This document shows, one piece after another, positions 44,567 to 56,812 of a stretch of 64,000 nucleotides of DNA. The notes under the pieces were generated by a model, which worked only from the letters and a program-made list of their open reading frames with translations, made no database searches and was not told the origin of the DNA. Both the position numbers and the translations under genes were made by a program. The stretch comes from Edaphochlamys debaryana. Lineage: Eukaryota > Chlorophyta > Chlorophyceae > Chlamydomonadales. Each line of letters begins with the position of its first letter. Position 1 is the first letter of the stretch. The stretch spans positions 2,356,001 through 2,420,000 of the forward strand of contig JAEHOE010000001.1 in NCBI GenBank assembly GCA_016858145.1. Direction: 5' to 3'.

Positions 44567-47500
44567 ATGGTCGCAGCGCTGGGCACAGCCCGGCCAGTGC
44601 ACCGACGGCCAGGCACATGTCGTCGGGCTGGAGGGAAACTGGCCCGCTTGCGGGCTGTGCTGCAAGCGCTGGCAGTGGCCCTAGTGGTGCTAGCTTGGCG
44701 GCCCGCTGTAGCCTCTCTGGCCTCAATCCTGCTGGTTGACAGCGGACCGCGGTTTGTTACTGTTTTGGCGGAACTGGCCGCAACGCCGCCCACGGGCGCG
44801 ACCACGCTGCTCCTTACAAGGGTAAGCAAGTTCGTCGCTGAGCCCTGGTGCTTACGGCGGTCGGAGAGTGCCCAACCGGCGGCGGTCGAACGCACGCAAA
44901 GCCCGCGGTCTGGGGTGCCTTCCACACGACCCCACCACGCTGCCGTGTGCTGCGTGGGGCCCGGCAAGGCGACAGCAAGCCCTTGACGTGCAGCCGCAGT
45001 GGATAGCGGGCCCCCAACCCTCACACTCCCGCTGCCATCCTTCCTCCTAGCAGTGCGGCTCGCCCACATACCGGTGCCTGCCCCCCACCCCCTTCCGCAC
45101 GCCCCCGCACCCGGCTGGCCCTCCATCTACCGCACTCCGCTGCTGCCCGCTCACCCCTTAACCGTGCCCTCAGGACATCGTGGTGGAGCAGTCACTGTGG
45201 CCGGCCGAGACCGCCACTAGTGCCCTGGCCCTCAAGAGCAACGTCACGGTGGTCGGGTCTGTGCCAGGGAGCTCCGGCGCATACTCGCGGCTGGACCTGG
45301 ACTGGTCTTACCGCAAGCTCAAGCTGGCGCCGGGAGTGGCTTTCACGATGCAGCACCTTGTGCTCAGCAACTTCAGATCCAAGGTGCGGCACGCGCCTGA
45401 TGGCCGGTCTGGGCTGGGGCACACACGGCCGAATGAGTCGAGCCATGCATTTTGTCGTCTGCCGCGCCCTACCGGTACCTCCCCCGGTCACGCCTTGGAG
45501 CTCACCCCGGTTCCGCCCCCGGCCCTGCCCATGCTTACCCGCAGTTTGGCAACGACTTTGGTGAGGGGGGCCCACGGTGGGCGGTGATCTTAAGAGGGGC
45601 GGTCGTCACGCCAGGACTCCACGCCAGCTCACGTCACACCGCGTGTCGGGGGCTGTGCTAGCCCGCCCCGCCCCACCCTATCCCACCCTGCTGCCCCCGT
45701 CCCACCCCACAGACCTGCTCACGTACGGCCCGGGGGCGCTGCTGGTCCTGCAGGACGTGGTCTTCGACTTCCCCCTCTGCGTGGCGGCCTCCATCTCGGT
45801 CGCGGGCGTGGGCCGAGTGCCCCGCTCGCCCCGCGCCCCGCCCGCCCTGGGCACCAACACGAGCGCTGGCGTCTTCCAGCTCGCCGTGATCTGGCCCAAC
45901 AACACCTACTGCTACCCCTCCTTCGCCAGCCCCTCGGTCTGCACCTTTGACGGCGTACGCTTCGTGAGTCACAGCGGCCGGCTGCATGCCGGACACGTGT
46001 CGGTGTGTGTGCATGCTGCGGCTCACAGCCCTGTCCGGCATGTGCCGGCGTCCGGGCGCGAGGCCCTGACCCGCAAGGCTCTGGATGATAGACCACGTGC
46101 AACCCGACTTGTGCCCGTCGGTGCATATGTCTGCAGGTGGATGTGTGGCTGGAGGTCCCCACCATAGCGGACTTCCAGGGAGCTGGGGGTTATGATGTGT
46201 GGTATTCCAATGTCACGCGGGCGTGCCTCGCCATGATGACAAGCGAGTAAGCAGGGGCGTGCGGGAGGGCGGAGTGGGTTGCGCTGTTGGCAGGAGGGGC
46301 CAGGCCGCAGCGGCTGGGGTGACGGCCTCAGACAGTACTTGAGCACAGGGGAAGGGGCGACGTGGGAGGGAAATGGGGGCAGCCATTTGAAGACTGGGTC
46401 AGGCCATGCGGCACGCTGAGCCGTACGTGCTGAGTCGTGCCGAATGTTCGCGCCCCTTGCAACCCTTGGTCCCTCTCTTCAGGTGTGTGAGCTCGCTGGG
46501 AGCTGCGACGGTGAGAACGCCTACGGCGCAGCGCAGCTGTTTCCTAGTAGACCGCCTGAGGTCTTGGGCATGACGCAGTCACCCTGCACAGAGGTAGCGG
46601 GACCCCGCTCTGTCTGACACGCTCCCACCCATCATGTTACCGCCTGCAGTGCTACAACAACGCAGTGTTCAATCTGCAGAGGGCCAAGTCGGGAGGCGAC
46701 CAGGGCGGCGACGACCCGCAGCACCTGGCCATCATCCTGCCCAGCGTCATCTGCGGTAGGGGCCAGCTGGGGTCCTTGTGCGCTTGGTCCTGGAGCTCTT
46801 TGGGGCTGCAACAGCGCGTTCCTTGAGCGGTGTACCCCCCTGGTGACCAATGGACACGCCCCTGACCTCCTCCCTGCTCTTCCTCCTCCTCCCTAGGCAC
46901 CCTGTTGCTCCTGGGCCTGGGCGCGTGCGGGCTGTGGCTGGCGCTGGGCCCCACGCACGCGCTCATGGCTCGGCGGCGCCGCCTGAGCCCCCCGAAGGCC
47001 GGGACCGACACCACCCTGGGTGAGGCGGGGCGTTGCATGGATAGCTGCGAGGGCTAATGCGTTTGCTCGGGCCTCCCATCAACGTACGGTTGAGCAAACC
47101 CCTAGGTCAAATGGAGACCAGCGCGGGGTATGCCCGGCAGGAGCATAGCCGTAGCGGCGCCCGAAGCAACTGGGCCCGGCTCTGGTGACCGACGGCACGC
47201 GGCACGTGCGCATCCCCCCACTGCTCCAACCTCGTTGCTGTGCGCTGTGTGCTGTGTGCTGTGTGCTGCGCCCGCAGTGGTGACCGACATCGAGGGCAGC
47301 ACGGCGTGCTGGGAGGCGCTGCCCTCGGATGTCATGAACACGGCCCTGGGGCTGCACCATGGGGCCGTGCGGCGGCTGGCGCGGAAGCACCACGGGTTCG
47401 AGTTCGGGACGGAAGGTGAGTTGTCACTGTGTGGGGGCGAGCAGCGGTGACGGGGGCTGCGGTGACCGGACGTCAGCAGCTCGAGAGTCCTGGCCCAAGC

Positions 47501-50500
47501 AGATTGGCGTATGCCCAATGCCCTGTTCTTGTACGAGATCTAATAACTGATTGCCCATCTCTTGTCCACGTCCCACGTCCTTGCGCCTCCGTCTACCATG
47601 CGCCTCCTCCGCGGTCGACGCCCAGGCGGTGAGCCCCGCACGCGGCCGCGCTTGGCTCAGTGTGCTGCTTCTAGCCCTGCACCCTCCGCTGGTCGTTTGC
47701 ACACTGTGCGCTTGATCTTCACAAAGCCGCTCACCTCTCCTTTGTCCCGCCCTTCCTCCTCCCCAGACTCCTTCCTGCTGGCCTTCCACGACCCCCTCTC
47801 CGCCGTGTGCTTCGCCGCCGAGCTCCAGCGCGCGCTGCTGGAGGAGCCCTGGCCGCTGCAGCTGCTGCACCTCCCCGCCCAGGTGCGGGTGCGACCGCAA
47901 CCCCTCTCCTTCTGTCCCGCTCTCTGCTTGTCACTGGACCGTATGCCCTGGCTAGTCTCACTGGCTTTTTCCTCGCCCGTACAGTCCCCGACACCGGACA
48001 CGAAGCACCACACTCACAAGTCACAACCCCTGCTGACTGCTTCCGCGCCCTCGCCCACAGGTGCCCGTGTGGATGGCCCGCTCGCCCGTGACCAGCTCCG
48101 GCCAGGCGCCCGACCTGGTGCACGCGCCCAGCGGCGGCGTGGCGGTGCAGCAGCCCAGCATGTCGGCACTCAGCTTCCTGGTGCAGGGGGGCGGCGGCCG
48201 GGGCGCCCTGGACGGGGACGACGGCGACCGGGGCGATGACTCGGCCATGCCGGCGGCAGGGGGGCGGGCGGGCCTTCACCCGACCGCCTCGGCGCTCAGC
48301 TGGCGCGGGCGGCTGCTGGGCGGCCGGCTGCACCCGCACCTGGACGGCGCCGCCAGGGCCAAGCGGCGTCGCGCGTCGCAGCTGATGCTCGAGGCGCCGG
48401 CGCCGGTGGGTGGCCGCTCAGGGCGGAGCGTACCGGTAGCTGATCGGCTCAGTGGCCGTGTGCTGTCGCCTGCCTGTATCGTATGGCTTGTTGGCAGCTG
48501 CGCAAGGCACGCCCATTCAGGACGCTGCTCTATCTTGCCATGGAACCTAGCCCCTCGAGCGACCGTGCCTAACCTTTCCTGAAACCCCTGCCCCTGCACG
48601 CAGGCCCTGGACGAGGCGCCGGGCGACCTGGGCGGTCGCACCTACCTGCGGCAGCTGGAGGACGTCTGGCACCGCACCGACGACCCCGCCGCCCCCGCCA
48701 CCCCCGGCGGCCCCGGCCCCGGCCCCGGCAGCTGCACCCACGCCGGCAGCGTGCTGCTCTCCATCGTGGGCTCCTCCGAGGACGGCGGCGCCTCGCGCCG
48801 CTCCAACACCGGCATGGTCTCAATGGCACCCAGCGGCGGCTCCAAGGGCCGCAGGAGCCCCAACGCATCGCCGCTCTGGCACGGCCCCAGCAAGGCCGGG
48901 TCGCAGGGCGAGGGGCACGCGAACGGCGGCGGGGCCGGCGTGGGCGCGGCCGGGGCGGTGTGCATGTTCCGGGGCCTGCGGGTGCGCGTGGGCATGACGT
49001 CGGGGGTGGCCCCGGATGACTGCCGTGTCAACGAGACCACGCGCAAGGTCCAGTACAGGTGCGGGCGCTGTTGGGGATCTGGGTGGGGGCATGCGGGGGC
49101 GGGCAGAAGTAGGCCAGCGCGGTGCTTGAGGACGGCGCTGGTTGGAACCGCTGGATGGAGGCAGGGGCGCGGGGCCCAAGCCTCACGGCAGGGCGGGCAA
49201 ACGCCGCACCGGCTGCGGCCGCACTGAACGCACGGCCTAGCCAAACTGCCGGCCAGGCCAGGGTCCGCCCGCCAGGGTACACCCGCCTGCTACCACCATG
49301 CGGCGTCTACGCCCTTCACGTGGCTTACATCGCGGCCACCCCACCTCTCCTCCCGCCCAATCTCCCCCAGCGGCCGCCCGCTGGCGTGCGCCAAGGCGGT
49401 GTGCGACGCGGCCCAGGGCGGCATGACGCTGCTGAGCCCCGACAGCTTCCGGCAGCTCGCCTGGGCGGACGACGCGGAGGCGCCCGCGGTGGTGGTGTTC
49501 CACATGGGCGACTACACGCTGCCCTCCGGTGCGGCACCTTGGGGGCCGGGGTCGGGGGAGGAGACCCGGATAGCTGCACACTGCGATGGAACCCGGTGCC
49601 GGTAATGATGGGCATGCGGCGTTGGGAAGATCCCCGGGGCGGGGGCGTGCCTCGCTCGCTCTACCAGTACCAGATCCGGCCCGAGCCTTCAACCGGCCCG
49701 CCCGCTCCCCCCCCCCAGGCATCTCCCACCTGTGGCCCGCCGAGGCCGCTGCCCATCTACCAGGCGCTGCTGCCCGAGCTGGCGGGGCGGCTGGTGGCAG
49801 TGAGGGCCATGCGCAACTTCATGCAGGTGGGCAGAGCGCAGGCGGCTTCGAGTCCCCGCGCACTTCCCGGTGCGCCTCCGAGAATGCCGCATGCCAAGCC
49901 CACCGACACATGGCTTGTGCTGCACAGCCCTGGGCGCGCACGCACAACGTTGACCCAGAGCTTAGGAGCGGACCTGGCACCCACGCCCCTGCAACCGCCC
50001 CACCCTTCTCAACACCCGCCCCCATCATCCGCCGCCCCCCGCCAGGTGTCCCTGGGCGCGCTGGAGGCGCCCGTGGGCCGCGTGACGGTGCTGTTCATGC
50101 ACGCGGTGGGCTACGCGCACCTGGCGGCCTGGAACGGGGAGGTGCTGGCGCAGGCCTCGCTCACGTACGCGGCGGTGGTGAAGCGCCAGCTGGCGGAGGC
50201 GGGGGGCTACCTGGTGCGTGGGAGGCGGGGGCGGGGGCGGGGCGGGGGCGGGGGCGGCGCGCCCGGGAACCTGGCGTGCTGAGGGGCGCGCGTGGCAAGG
50301 GCCGAGGGTGTGAAGATACCGGCGGCCAAGGACGAAAGTCCCGTGCTCGCACCCGCGTCATGCACCCGCACTATCGCCAAGCGCCCGCGCCCACCCGCCT
50401 CCCCTTCCCCGCAACCCCCCCAGGTGGAGCTGGCCGACGGGCTGTGCCTGGCCGCCTTCACGTCCACGCCCGACGCCATCGCCTTTGCCCTCAACGTCAA

Positions 50501-51907
50501 GGACCGCCTGCTCACCGCCGACTGGTGCGCCGGGGGCCTACCTGGGACCGGGGCCCGGGGCCGGAGCTGCTCCAGGCATGAAACCGTCCACTGCGCGGCC
50601 TCCCCCACCTGTCCCCTCCCTGCCTCCCAAGGCGCACGACCACCTCCACCCACCTACAGCATGCGCGTCCCTCTCCACCCCCCTCCTCCCCGCTCACACG
50701 CCTCACCTTCCATCCGCATCACAAAACCCTTCCCACCCCCCTCCCGCCCACCCACACGCAGGCCCTCGGAGCTGCTGGAGCACGAGCTGTGCGAGGTGGT
50801 GGAGACGGGCGTCATCACGCAGGCGCAGGCGCGGCCGCCCTCGGTCGCGGGCGGGGGCGCGGGGCCGGGCGAGGGCGGCGAGGCGTCGTGCATGATCAGC
50901 AGCCAGGTGGTGCTGCGGGGGCTGCGCATCCGAGTGGGCGTGGACGTCAGCGCGGACGTGCACATCGAGATCTCGCCATCCACCGGCCGGATGTCGTACA
51001 GGGGCAGGTGGGTTTCTTGAATGAACTGTCGCTTGTACAGTTGGCTTGCGAGTTGTGACCGCCCTGCTGCGCCCCCCTGCATGCTGTGCATGCTGCGCTA
51101 GATGCCTTCGGGCTGGACCCTCCTAACCGCCCGTGCCGCAAACTCCTCCCACCCACCCACCCCACCCCACCCCACCCCACCCCTCCCCCAGGGTCATGAA
51201 CCGCGCCGCCCGCATCTCCGCCAAGGCCACCAGCGGGGCCGTGCTGGTGTCGGAGGAGGCCTGGGCGGCCTGCAGGGGCGCAGCGCACCTGGCGGCGCGG
51301 GCCGTGGGCTGCGTGGAGCTCAAGGGCATCGGCACGCTGCAGCTGTACGCGTGCGGATGTGAGTGGCTAGCTCGCTGGTGTGGTGGCACGGCACAGCGGT
51401 GGCGTGGGATGCAGCGTCGGAGGCTTGAAGGAAATTGGCCGGGGGAGGGGGTGTGCGGGGGGCGACAGGGGCTGTGAGAGTCAGTCCACGCCGTGCCCCC
51501 TGCTGACGTGCCCGCTGCCGGTGTGTTTGTTCGCAGGGAGGGAGGGCCTGCACCGCCTCGCCTCCACGCGTCGCGGCAGCACTACCATCAGCTTCTGCGG
51601 GCACGGCGGTTCGCAGTACAGCGTCAGGTACGGCAAAGTTCCTGGAAGGGGCCGCGCCGCCGTGTTTGTTGTGCGTTATGCACTGCAGCCTCACGGTGTG
51701 AAGCTTCACGCCAGGTCCTGCTGGCCTGAACCCGCTCGCGCCTTGACCTGCCCTGCTCCTGCAACCCTTACCTTGTTCCCGTTCAGGATGGGACCACACA
51801 CCAATGACGGCACCCCGCCGCCCGAGGACGCTCAGCAGCGGTCCCAGGGGGTGCAGACGCAGGCGGCTGTCCTGGTGGAGGCGTCAACACAGACCGACCC
51901 CATGTAG
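44567..51907 (+). CDS. receptor-type class III nucleotidyl cyclase with tandem catalytic domains
   Basis: Exons: 44567-44821, 45174-45383, 45545-45560 (16 nt), 45713-45963, 46137-46246, 46483-46510, 46650-46755, 46897-47019, 47278-47415, 47626-47628 (proposed 3 nt), 47767-47882, 48061-48405, 48604-49058, 49371-49528, 49719-49826, 50046-50213, 50424-50524, 50762-51007, 51192-51358, 51537-51627, 51787-51907; about 1,104 residues. Signal anchor (LQALAVALVVLAW), extracellular beta-helix/pectin-lyase-like domain with N-glycosylation sites, membrane helix (IILPSVICGTLLLLGLGACG), then C1 (VVTDIEGST, GTEGDSF), a Ser/Gly-rich insert of about 270 residues, and C2 (GRVMNRAARISAKATSGAVL). Metal Asp residues lie only in C1, the Asn/Arg pair only in C2. 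The summed exons carry one base too many between exons ending 49528 and 49826. Product (cAMP or cGMP) undetermined. Confidence 0.88.
47626..47628 (+). other. candidate 3-nucleotide microexon (gcg) in the cyclase gene
   Basis: The trinucleotide is flanked by cgcccag and gtgagc. Exon 9 ends in ACG GAA G and exon 11 begins AC TCC TTC. Direct joining gives T-E-D-S-F; with gcg included the codons become GGC and GAC, giving T-E-G-D-S-F, the near-invariant class III cyclase motif. The frame is kept either way, so only the motif argues for it. Confidence 0.55.
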
Positions 51908-53622
51908 CAGCTAGCACACTGGCACTGTGGAACTAAGTCATAAAGAAGATTCCGGAGTGTTGTCTAGCTTTGCCAGTATTCTTCATTCTTCTGACGGCTT
52001 GAGGCACTCGCTGCCGGCAAAGCCGGGCCTGCCATACCGACTACGGGGGTGGGAGCAAAGGCTGTGCTTGGCTGCGCTGTGCTGGGCCGAGGATGACGAA
52101 GATATGCCTACCTAAGTGGAGTGAGTGCATAGCACTGGTTCGTATGGGCTCATCGACGCGAGCCCGAGGGTATTGGGGCCAGGCGAAGGGCGTGCTGTGC
52201 GTGTTGTGAGGGAAGCAAAGGCACGGAGTGAAAGGCTATTACTCTCTGGATTGTCTTGCCTCCCCTGGAGACGCAGGCCTGGCCGCGGGCCTGATAGGGG
52301 TTCTTTAAGCGCTATGCTTGTGGGTTGGTCATCATCATGACTTGGCTGGAGCTTGGTGGTGGTAAGTTGCCTTGGGGCTTGTGCCAATGACAATTCAGTC
52401 AAGGTAACTACATGCTGACCCATAGGGACGGCAGTTCCTTCATGCTGTTCGCTTCATACCCTGGTCACTTTAAGTACTATCTATCTGGGCCCCCCTGGGA
52501 CCTAAGGGTGGAGCCCCTGGGACGTAAGGGTGGGGTCACGCTTCAGGTTCCGTCCACACAAGATGCGCTGCCCTCGCATGCGTGCTTTAGGGGCTCGTGA
52601 CGGGGTCACTTCGACGGGTCACTTGCGGGCGTTTACTCGAGTGGTGACCAAGTACTTTTAGGGGCAGACTTTCCTCGCGCCTCGTTTCGTTTACCGTCAT
52701 GAGGGGGGCAGACACCCTTGGGCAGACTGTGGTGAGGACGAGGTTGTTCCGTTAGGGTTGCCAGGATGGTGCGCTGCCGACTTCGGTCAAGCCTCGCTGC
52801 CCAAGGCAGCACGCGGGCGGATGATCTTGAGGGTGAGGCCATGCTGCCGTTTCCGCACAAACCAGATATGCTGCCTTTTACAACCAGCAAGGGTCTCGCG
52901 TGTTGCCCTTTGAGAGGGTCGCTTTACTCGCTTCTTATCTAGGGTCAGCACATCCTCTGTGCTGTCTTCGCATGCGTACCGTAGTAGAGGGGGCTCGTAC
53001 ATGACAAGATCAACTTTGGGGTGTGGTGGCCGGTGGTAACTGGTGTTGATTAATACCGGTATATCCGTTGGATGGGTCTTCAAGGTGTTGGTCGACTGTG
53101 AGCGTAATAACAACTGTTGACGACGTGTGCGGTCGATGCGGGGCCTATCTGGCTGTCTGTGAGCGGCGGGACGCTGTGGGAATCCTGCACTGGACTCCAC
53201 GGACACCACACGGCTCGAGAGTACTGCCTGGTGGCAAGCGGCTAGAGGGGTGGCGGGGTGGACTGTCGAATTGTACAATTCTTGCATTGATACTTGTCAT
53301 TCCTTCCGTTACTTCAGGCGCTCTATTGTGCTATGAGCGTGGCCTAGACTTGCCTAGAAGCCATGAATGTGAACTGTGCGTCAATGTGAGATGTAATAAC
53401 ACCGCCCCCCCCGACACGCCTCTCCCCGGTCAGGTCCAGCACACTTCCATAACCTCACCTTGCAATCCCACATCCCAAGTCTCCCAACTGTCAGGGCTCG
53501 TGCCCACGCTATGGCTGCCACAACCGTACAACTGGTAATCCCAGGTCAATGCGGCACCAGCCACCCGCTCGGGCCGCTCCGTGTTAACCCTCTCCTCTCT
53601 GCCTCCATCGCAGCCCCTAGCT
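51908..53622. other. intergenic between convergent genes
   Basis: 3' flanks of the cyclase (+) and AlkB-like (-) genes. Contains a two-copy 22-bp tandem repeat (52492-52513, 52514-52535; two mismatches). From about 52620 to 53400 the GC content drops; the minus strand there has an ATG-started frame of 166 codons (53287-52787), rich in Arg, Lys and His, with no recognised motif. It could be a gene fragment or transposon remnant; I do not call it. Confidence 0.4.
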
Positions 53623-56592
53623 CTATGTCGCTCCTCCTCCCCGCATGGCCTCGCTCCAGGCCGCCTCACCAGGTTCCCGTGTCGCCGCCACCGGCCCAGC
53701 CGCCTCCGCCTCCGCACCACGCGCCCAGGCCCCCGCACCCTCCGCCGACCCCGGACCCGACGCCAGCAGCTGCCGGTTGCGTGCGTTGACTTGGTCGGCT
53801 GCACGCAAAGTGTTCCAGGGCGGCGGGGGCACGGGCAGGTTTCGGGTAACGGAACACACGAGTAGGCTAGTTCGATCCGGGGCCGGGTACATCCACGCCC
53901 GGGCCATGTCGGGCAGGCGTATAACGGACCCCTCCCCTTGCCGCCTGCCGGTCCCCTTTACCTCCCCTCCCTCGCACCGCATGCCCCGTGACCCTTACTT
54001 CTCCCTGCCCCCCTCCTTCCCCTGCCCCTGCCGCCCCACCCCTCTCGTCCATGAGCGCCATCCACAGGGGCGGTACGAAGGTGGCCAGCGCCAGCAGGTT
54101 GATGGGGCCGGGGAACAGCGGGGCGCCGGGGCCGGGGCGCAGCCAGGCGTAGCTGCGGGCGGCGAGGCGGGTGGAGGTGGTCCGGGAAGGTGGGAGGGGC
54201 GAGGGGCGACCATGAGCTGACGTCGCCCGCCCGTCCCGTCCCGAGGCTTCACGCGCTCACTGTTATTAAAGCCTGCACTCAAGGTCCGCCCCGTCTCCAA
54301 GGAAGGCCGGCCCCACCCCACCTCTTGAACGCCACACGGTGGTGGTCCGCGTGGATAAGCACCCGGTACAGCACGCCGTTCTGGGGAATGGTGGGAATGG
54401 GGCGGGGAGTCGAGGCGGTGGAATGAGGAGTCAGCGCCCCCAAAGCGGCCCGCTCCGTGCCGCACGAAACAAGCCGGCCCAGAGGCGGCTCCCGCGCTAA
54501 ATACGTGGCTTCTCCCGGCCCCCACCTCCCAGGGGTATAGAGATGTCCAGCTGTTGAGCGGCGTGAGCGGGGAGTAGCGTTGCGGCGGTGGAGGTGCGTG
54601 CGGTCCAGGCGGTGCCGCGGCAGTCGACGAAGACGCGCCAGCCGCGGAGTCCACACGAGACGTTGCGGATGGAGACGCGGATGCGGATTCGGATATAGGA
54701 GTGGAGGAGGGTGTTGCAGAGGTGGAGGCGGTCGTTGCGGCGTTGGATGTGGGGGAGGGCGGCGGCAGGGGTGGGCGCGAGAGGCCGTAGTGCAGGGCGT
54801 AGTCCAGGGCCGACATGTACGACAGCATGATCACGGATGCAGCCAGGTGTACGGCGGCGGCCAGCGGGCCGAACGCTAATCCGATGGCGGCGGTCAGCAG
54901 CGGCTGGGCGATGAAGGACATCAATGCCCTGCAGTTGGAGCAGAGGGCAGGGTGTGGATAGGTGTGACTAATGCAGAGGCTAAGAGCGTCGGAAGCTGCC
55001 AAACGCAGGGAGGCGAAGGAAGGTATGAGACATGAGGTGAGGCCATTGCACGTCTGGGTCTGGGCCCAGCGCACCCGTTGTGGATGCTGACCACGGGGTG
55101 CCCCGCCCGCCTGCACTCCTCGCACGCCAGCTGCCAGGCCTGCGCGGAGGGGGGCAGGGCATCACCCCACCTGTAGCACAGCAGCCAAACGCTCTGTCGC
55201 GCCGCCCTCCGGCAAGCATGCGGGCACGCCCCGCCCCCTTCCCCCCCCCCCACCTCTGTGTAGCTGCCCCCCAGGTACCCCGCCATGTATGTGTAGATGT
55301 CCATGCCCCGGGGCGCAGAGGCGTAGTCCAGGGGGGTGCAGGCGTGGAGGTGGTGCTGGTGGTGGGCCCTGGGGGCGGCGGGGGTTGGAGGAGGACGAGG
55401 GGGGTGGGGTTGAGAGCCTGCCCGCCGTGCAGTGCCTGGCAACTGGACTGCTGACGCTGCCCCCCTAACCTTCCCCCCTCGCGCTCCTCCCCCTTTCGCT
55501 CCCCCCGCCGGCCCCCCCAACGCCAACATCCATAAACGGTAGTAGCTGCTGACCCTCGCATTCCCTTGCGGCGCCATACCCTGTTACCCTCCCCTTTCCG
55601 GGCCCCCCACCTGTAGTAGGGGTACCACCAGTGCAGCGTGAGGTGCAGGCGGGCCGCCGCCAGATGCAGGGGGTGGCGCGAGTGGATTAGCTCGTGGGCC
55701 GCAGCCAGCGTGGGGGCTGCGGAGGGGAGGAGGGTAACCCTCGGCCTGAGCACCAGACCTGGCGGCCCCCTGCCCCCTTCGCATTGCCTGGACTGCCCAG
55801 CGGCCTCTGGCGTCCCTGGATCACAAACCCTCTCGCAACAGCCCAACGGCGCGTGTGACCCTCCGCTCTTCCCAGCCCCGCCCATTGCATGTACCGCTGC
55901 CCGCCCCGCCCACCCGCGCTGGTGGCCAGGCTGTAGGTGAGCAGCGCCAGCGGCACCGGCTGCAGGGGTGCGGCGGCCACGGCGACCAGGCAGCACAGCG
56001 CTGCGCCCAGGTGCGCCGCCACCCCCAGGGCGGGCAGCAGGCGGGAGCCCAGGTCGTCGGCGGGGGGGGGCTGCGGGAGGGGGGACGGGGGCGGGTTACG
56101 CGGAGAGGTCGGGTAGCTGAAGCTGGGCGACACCGGAGGGGACGACACGGGGGGAACGACACGGGGGAATAGGGGACCTGGCCGCTGGGCACGTGGTCCG
56201 CACGCACGTACCCGGGCGCCGGGGGGCAGGGCGGGGGGCGGCTTCTCCCCCAGGGCCAGGTCCAGGGCGGGACCCAGCACGTGGAGCGCCAGGGGCCCGG
56301 CGGCGCACAGCAGCGCGCGCAGCCAGGGGGTCGCATCGGGGGCCAGGACCCCGGCGTAGGCTGCTGCGGCCACGACTGCTGCTGCCGGCTGCGCGAACGG
56401 GGCTGTCCAATCAATGAGCGCCAGGCGCGCTTCCGGGGGTGCCTCCTGGGCGACCGCGACTCCCTTGCGGGCCAACGTGGCACCTCGCCTAGCCGGCGTC
56501 CGTGCCGCACGGGGGCCCAAGAGGTTACGTAGAGGCCCTAGCCTTGGCCGAGCCCCACCGCAGCGGTGCAGGAGCCCAAGCGGCGAGGACAT
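53623..56592 (-). CDS. AlkB-like membrane di-iron alkane/fatty-acyl hydroxylase
   Basis: Nine exons: 56592-56208, 56069-55914, 55716-55611, 55368-55254, 55139-55075, 54928-54526, 54380-54322, 54152-54040, 53798-53623; 525 residues. Several hydrophobic helices surround the His clusters of the AlkB family: HELIHSRH (box 1), AHHQHHLHA (box 2), LIHADHH (box 3), plus the family signature ending HYGL (DYALHYGLSRP) and NSWTS before box 3. Such enzymes insert oxygen into a terminal C-H of alkanes or acyl chains with rubredoxin or ferredoxin as donor. About 85 Ser/Thr/Pro/Ala residues are inserted between HYGL and box 3. The N-terminus (residues 1-45, Arg/Leu/Ala-rich) may target plastid or mitochondrion. 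Exon 1's donor is chosen as GTGCGT at 56207 because it restores phase. Confidence 0.87.
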
Positions 56593-56812
56593 GTCGCGGG
56601 ATTGTGTGTCGGGATTCGTGCCTGGCAGAAAACGCCTATGAGCTGGGACGATCCTCAAGTCACGTCACGGGTGGTGTGCAGCAGGAGGCTTGTGGCGAGC
56701 GCTTCAATTTGCGCCTGTGTCGCTGGGCGGGATCGCGGAAGCCCCAACTGTGGGTCCATCAGTGGATTCGCGGTACACCGCTCCTCGTGCCATACACTTA
56801 GGTCAACACACG
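56593..56812. promoter_or_regulatory. 220-bp bidirectional promoter region
   Basis: Separates the start codons of the AlkB-like gene (-) and the first BTB-like gene (+). No specific element is recognised. Confidence 0.45.

Noticed and set aside
56208..56592. AlkB-like exon 1 ending at 56212 (donor gtacgt)
   Set aside because: That junction breaks the frame to PPADDLGSRLLP; the donor four bases later (gtgcgt) restores it.
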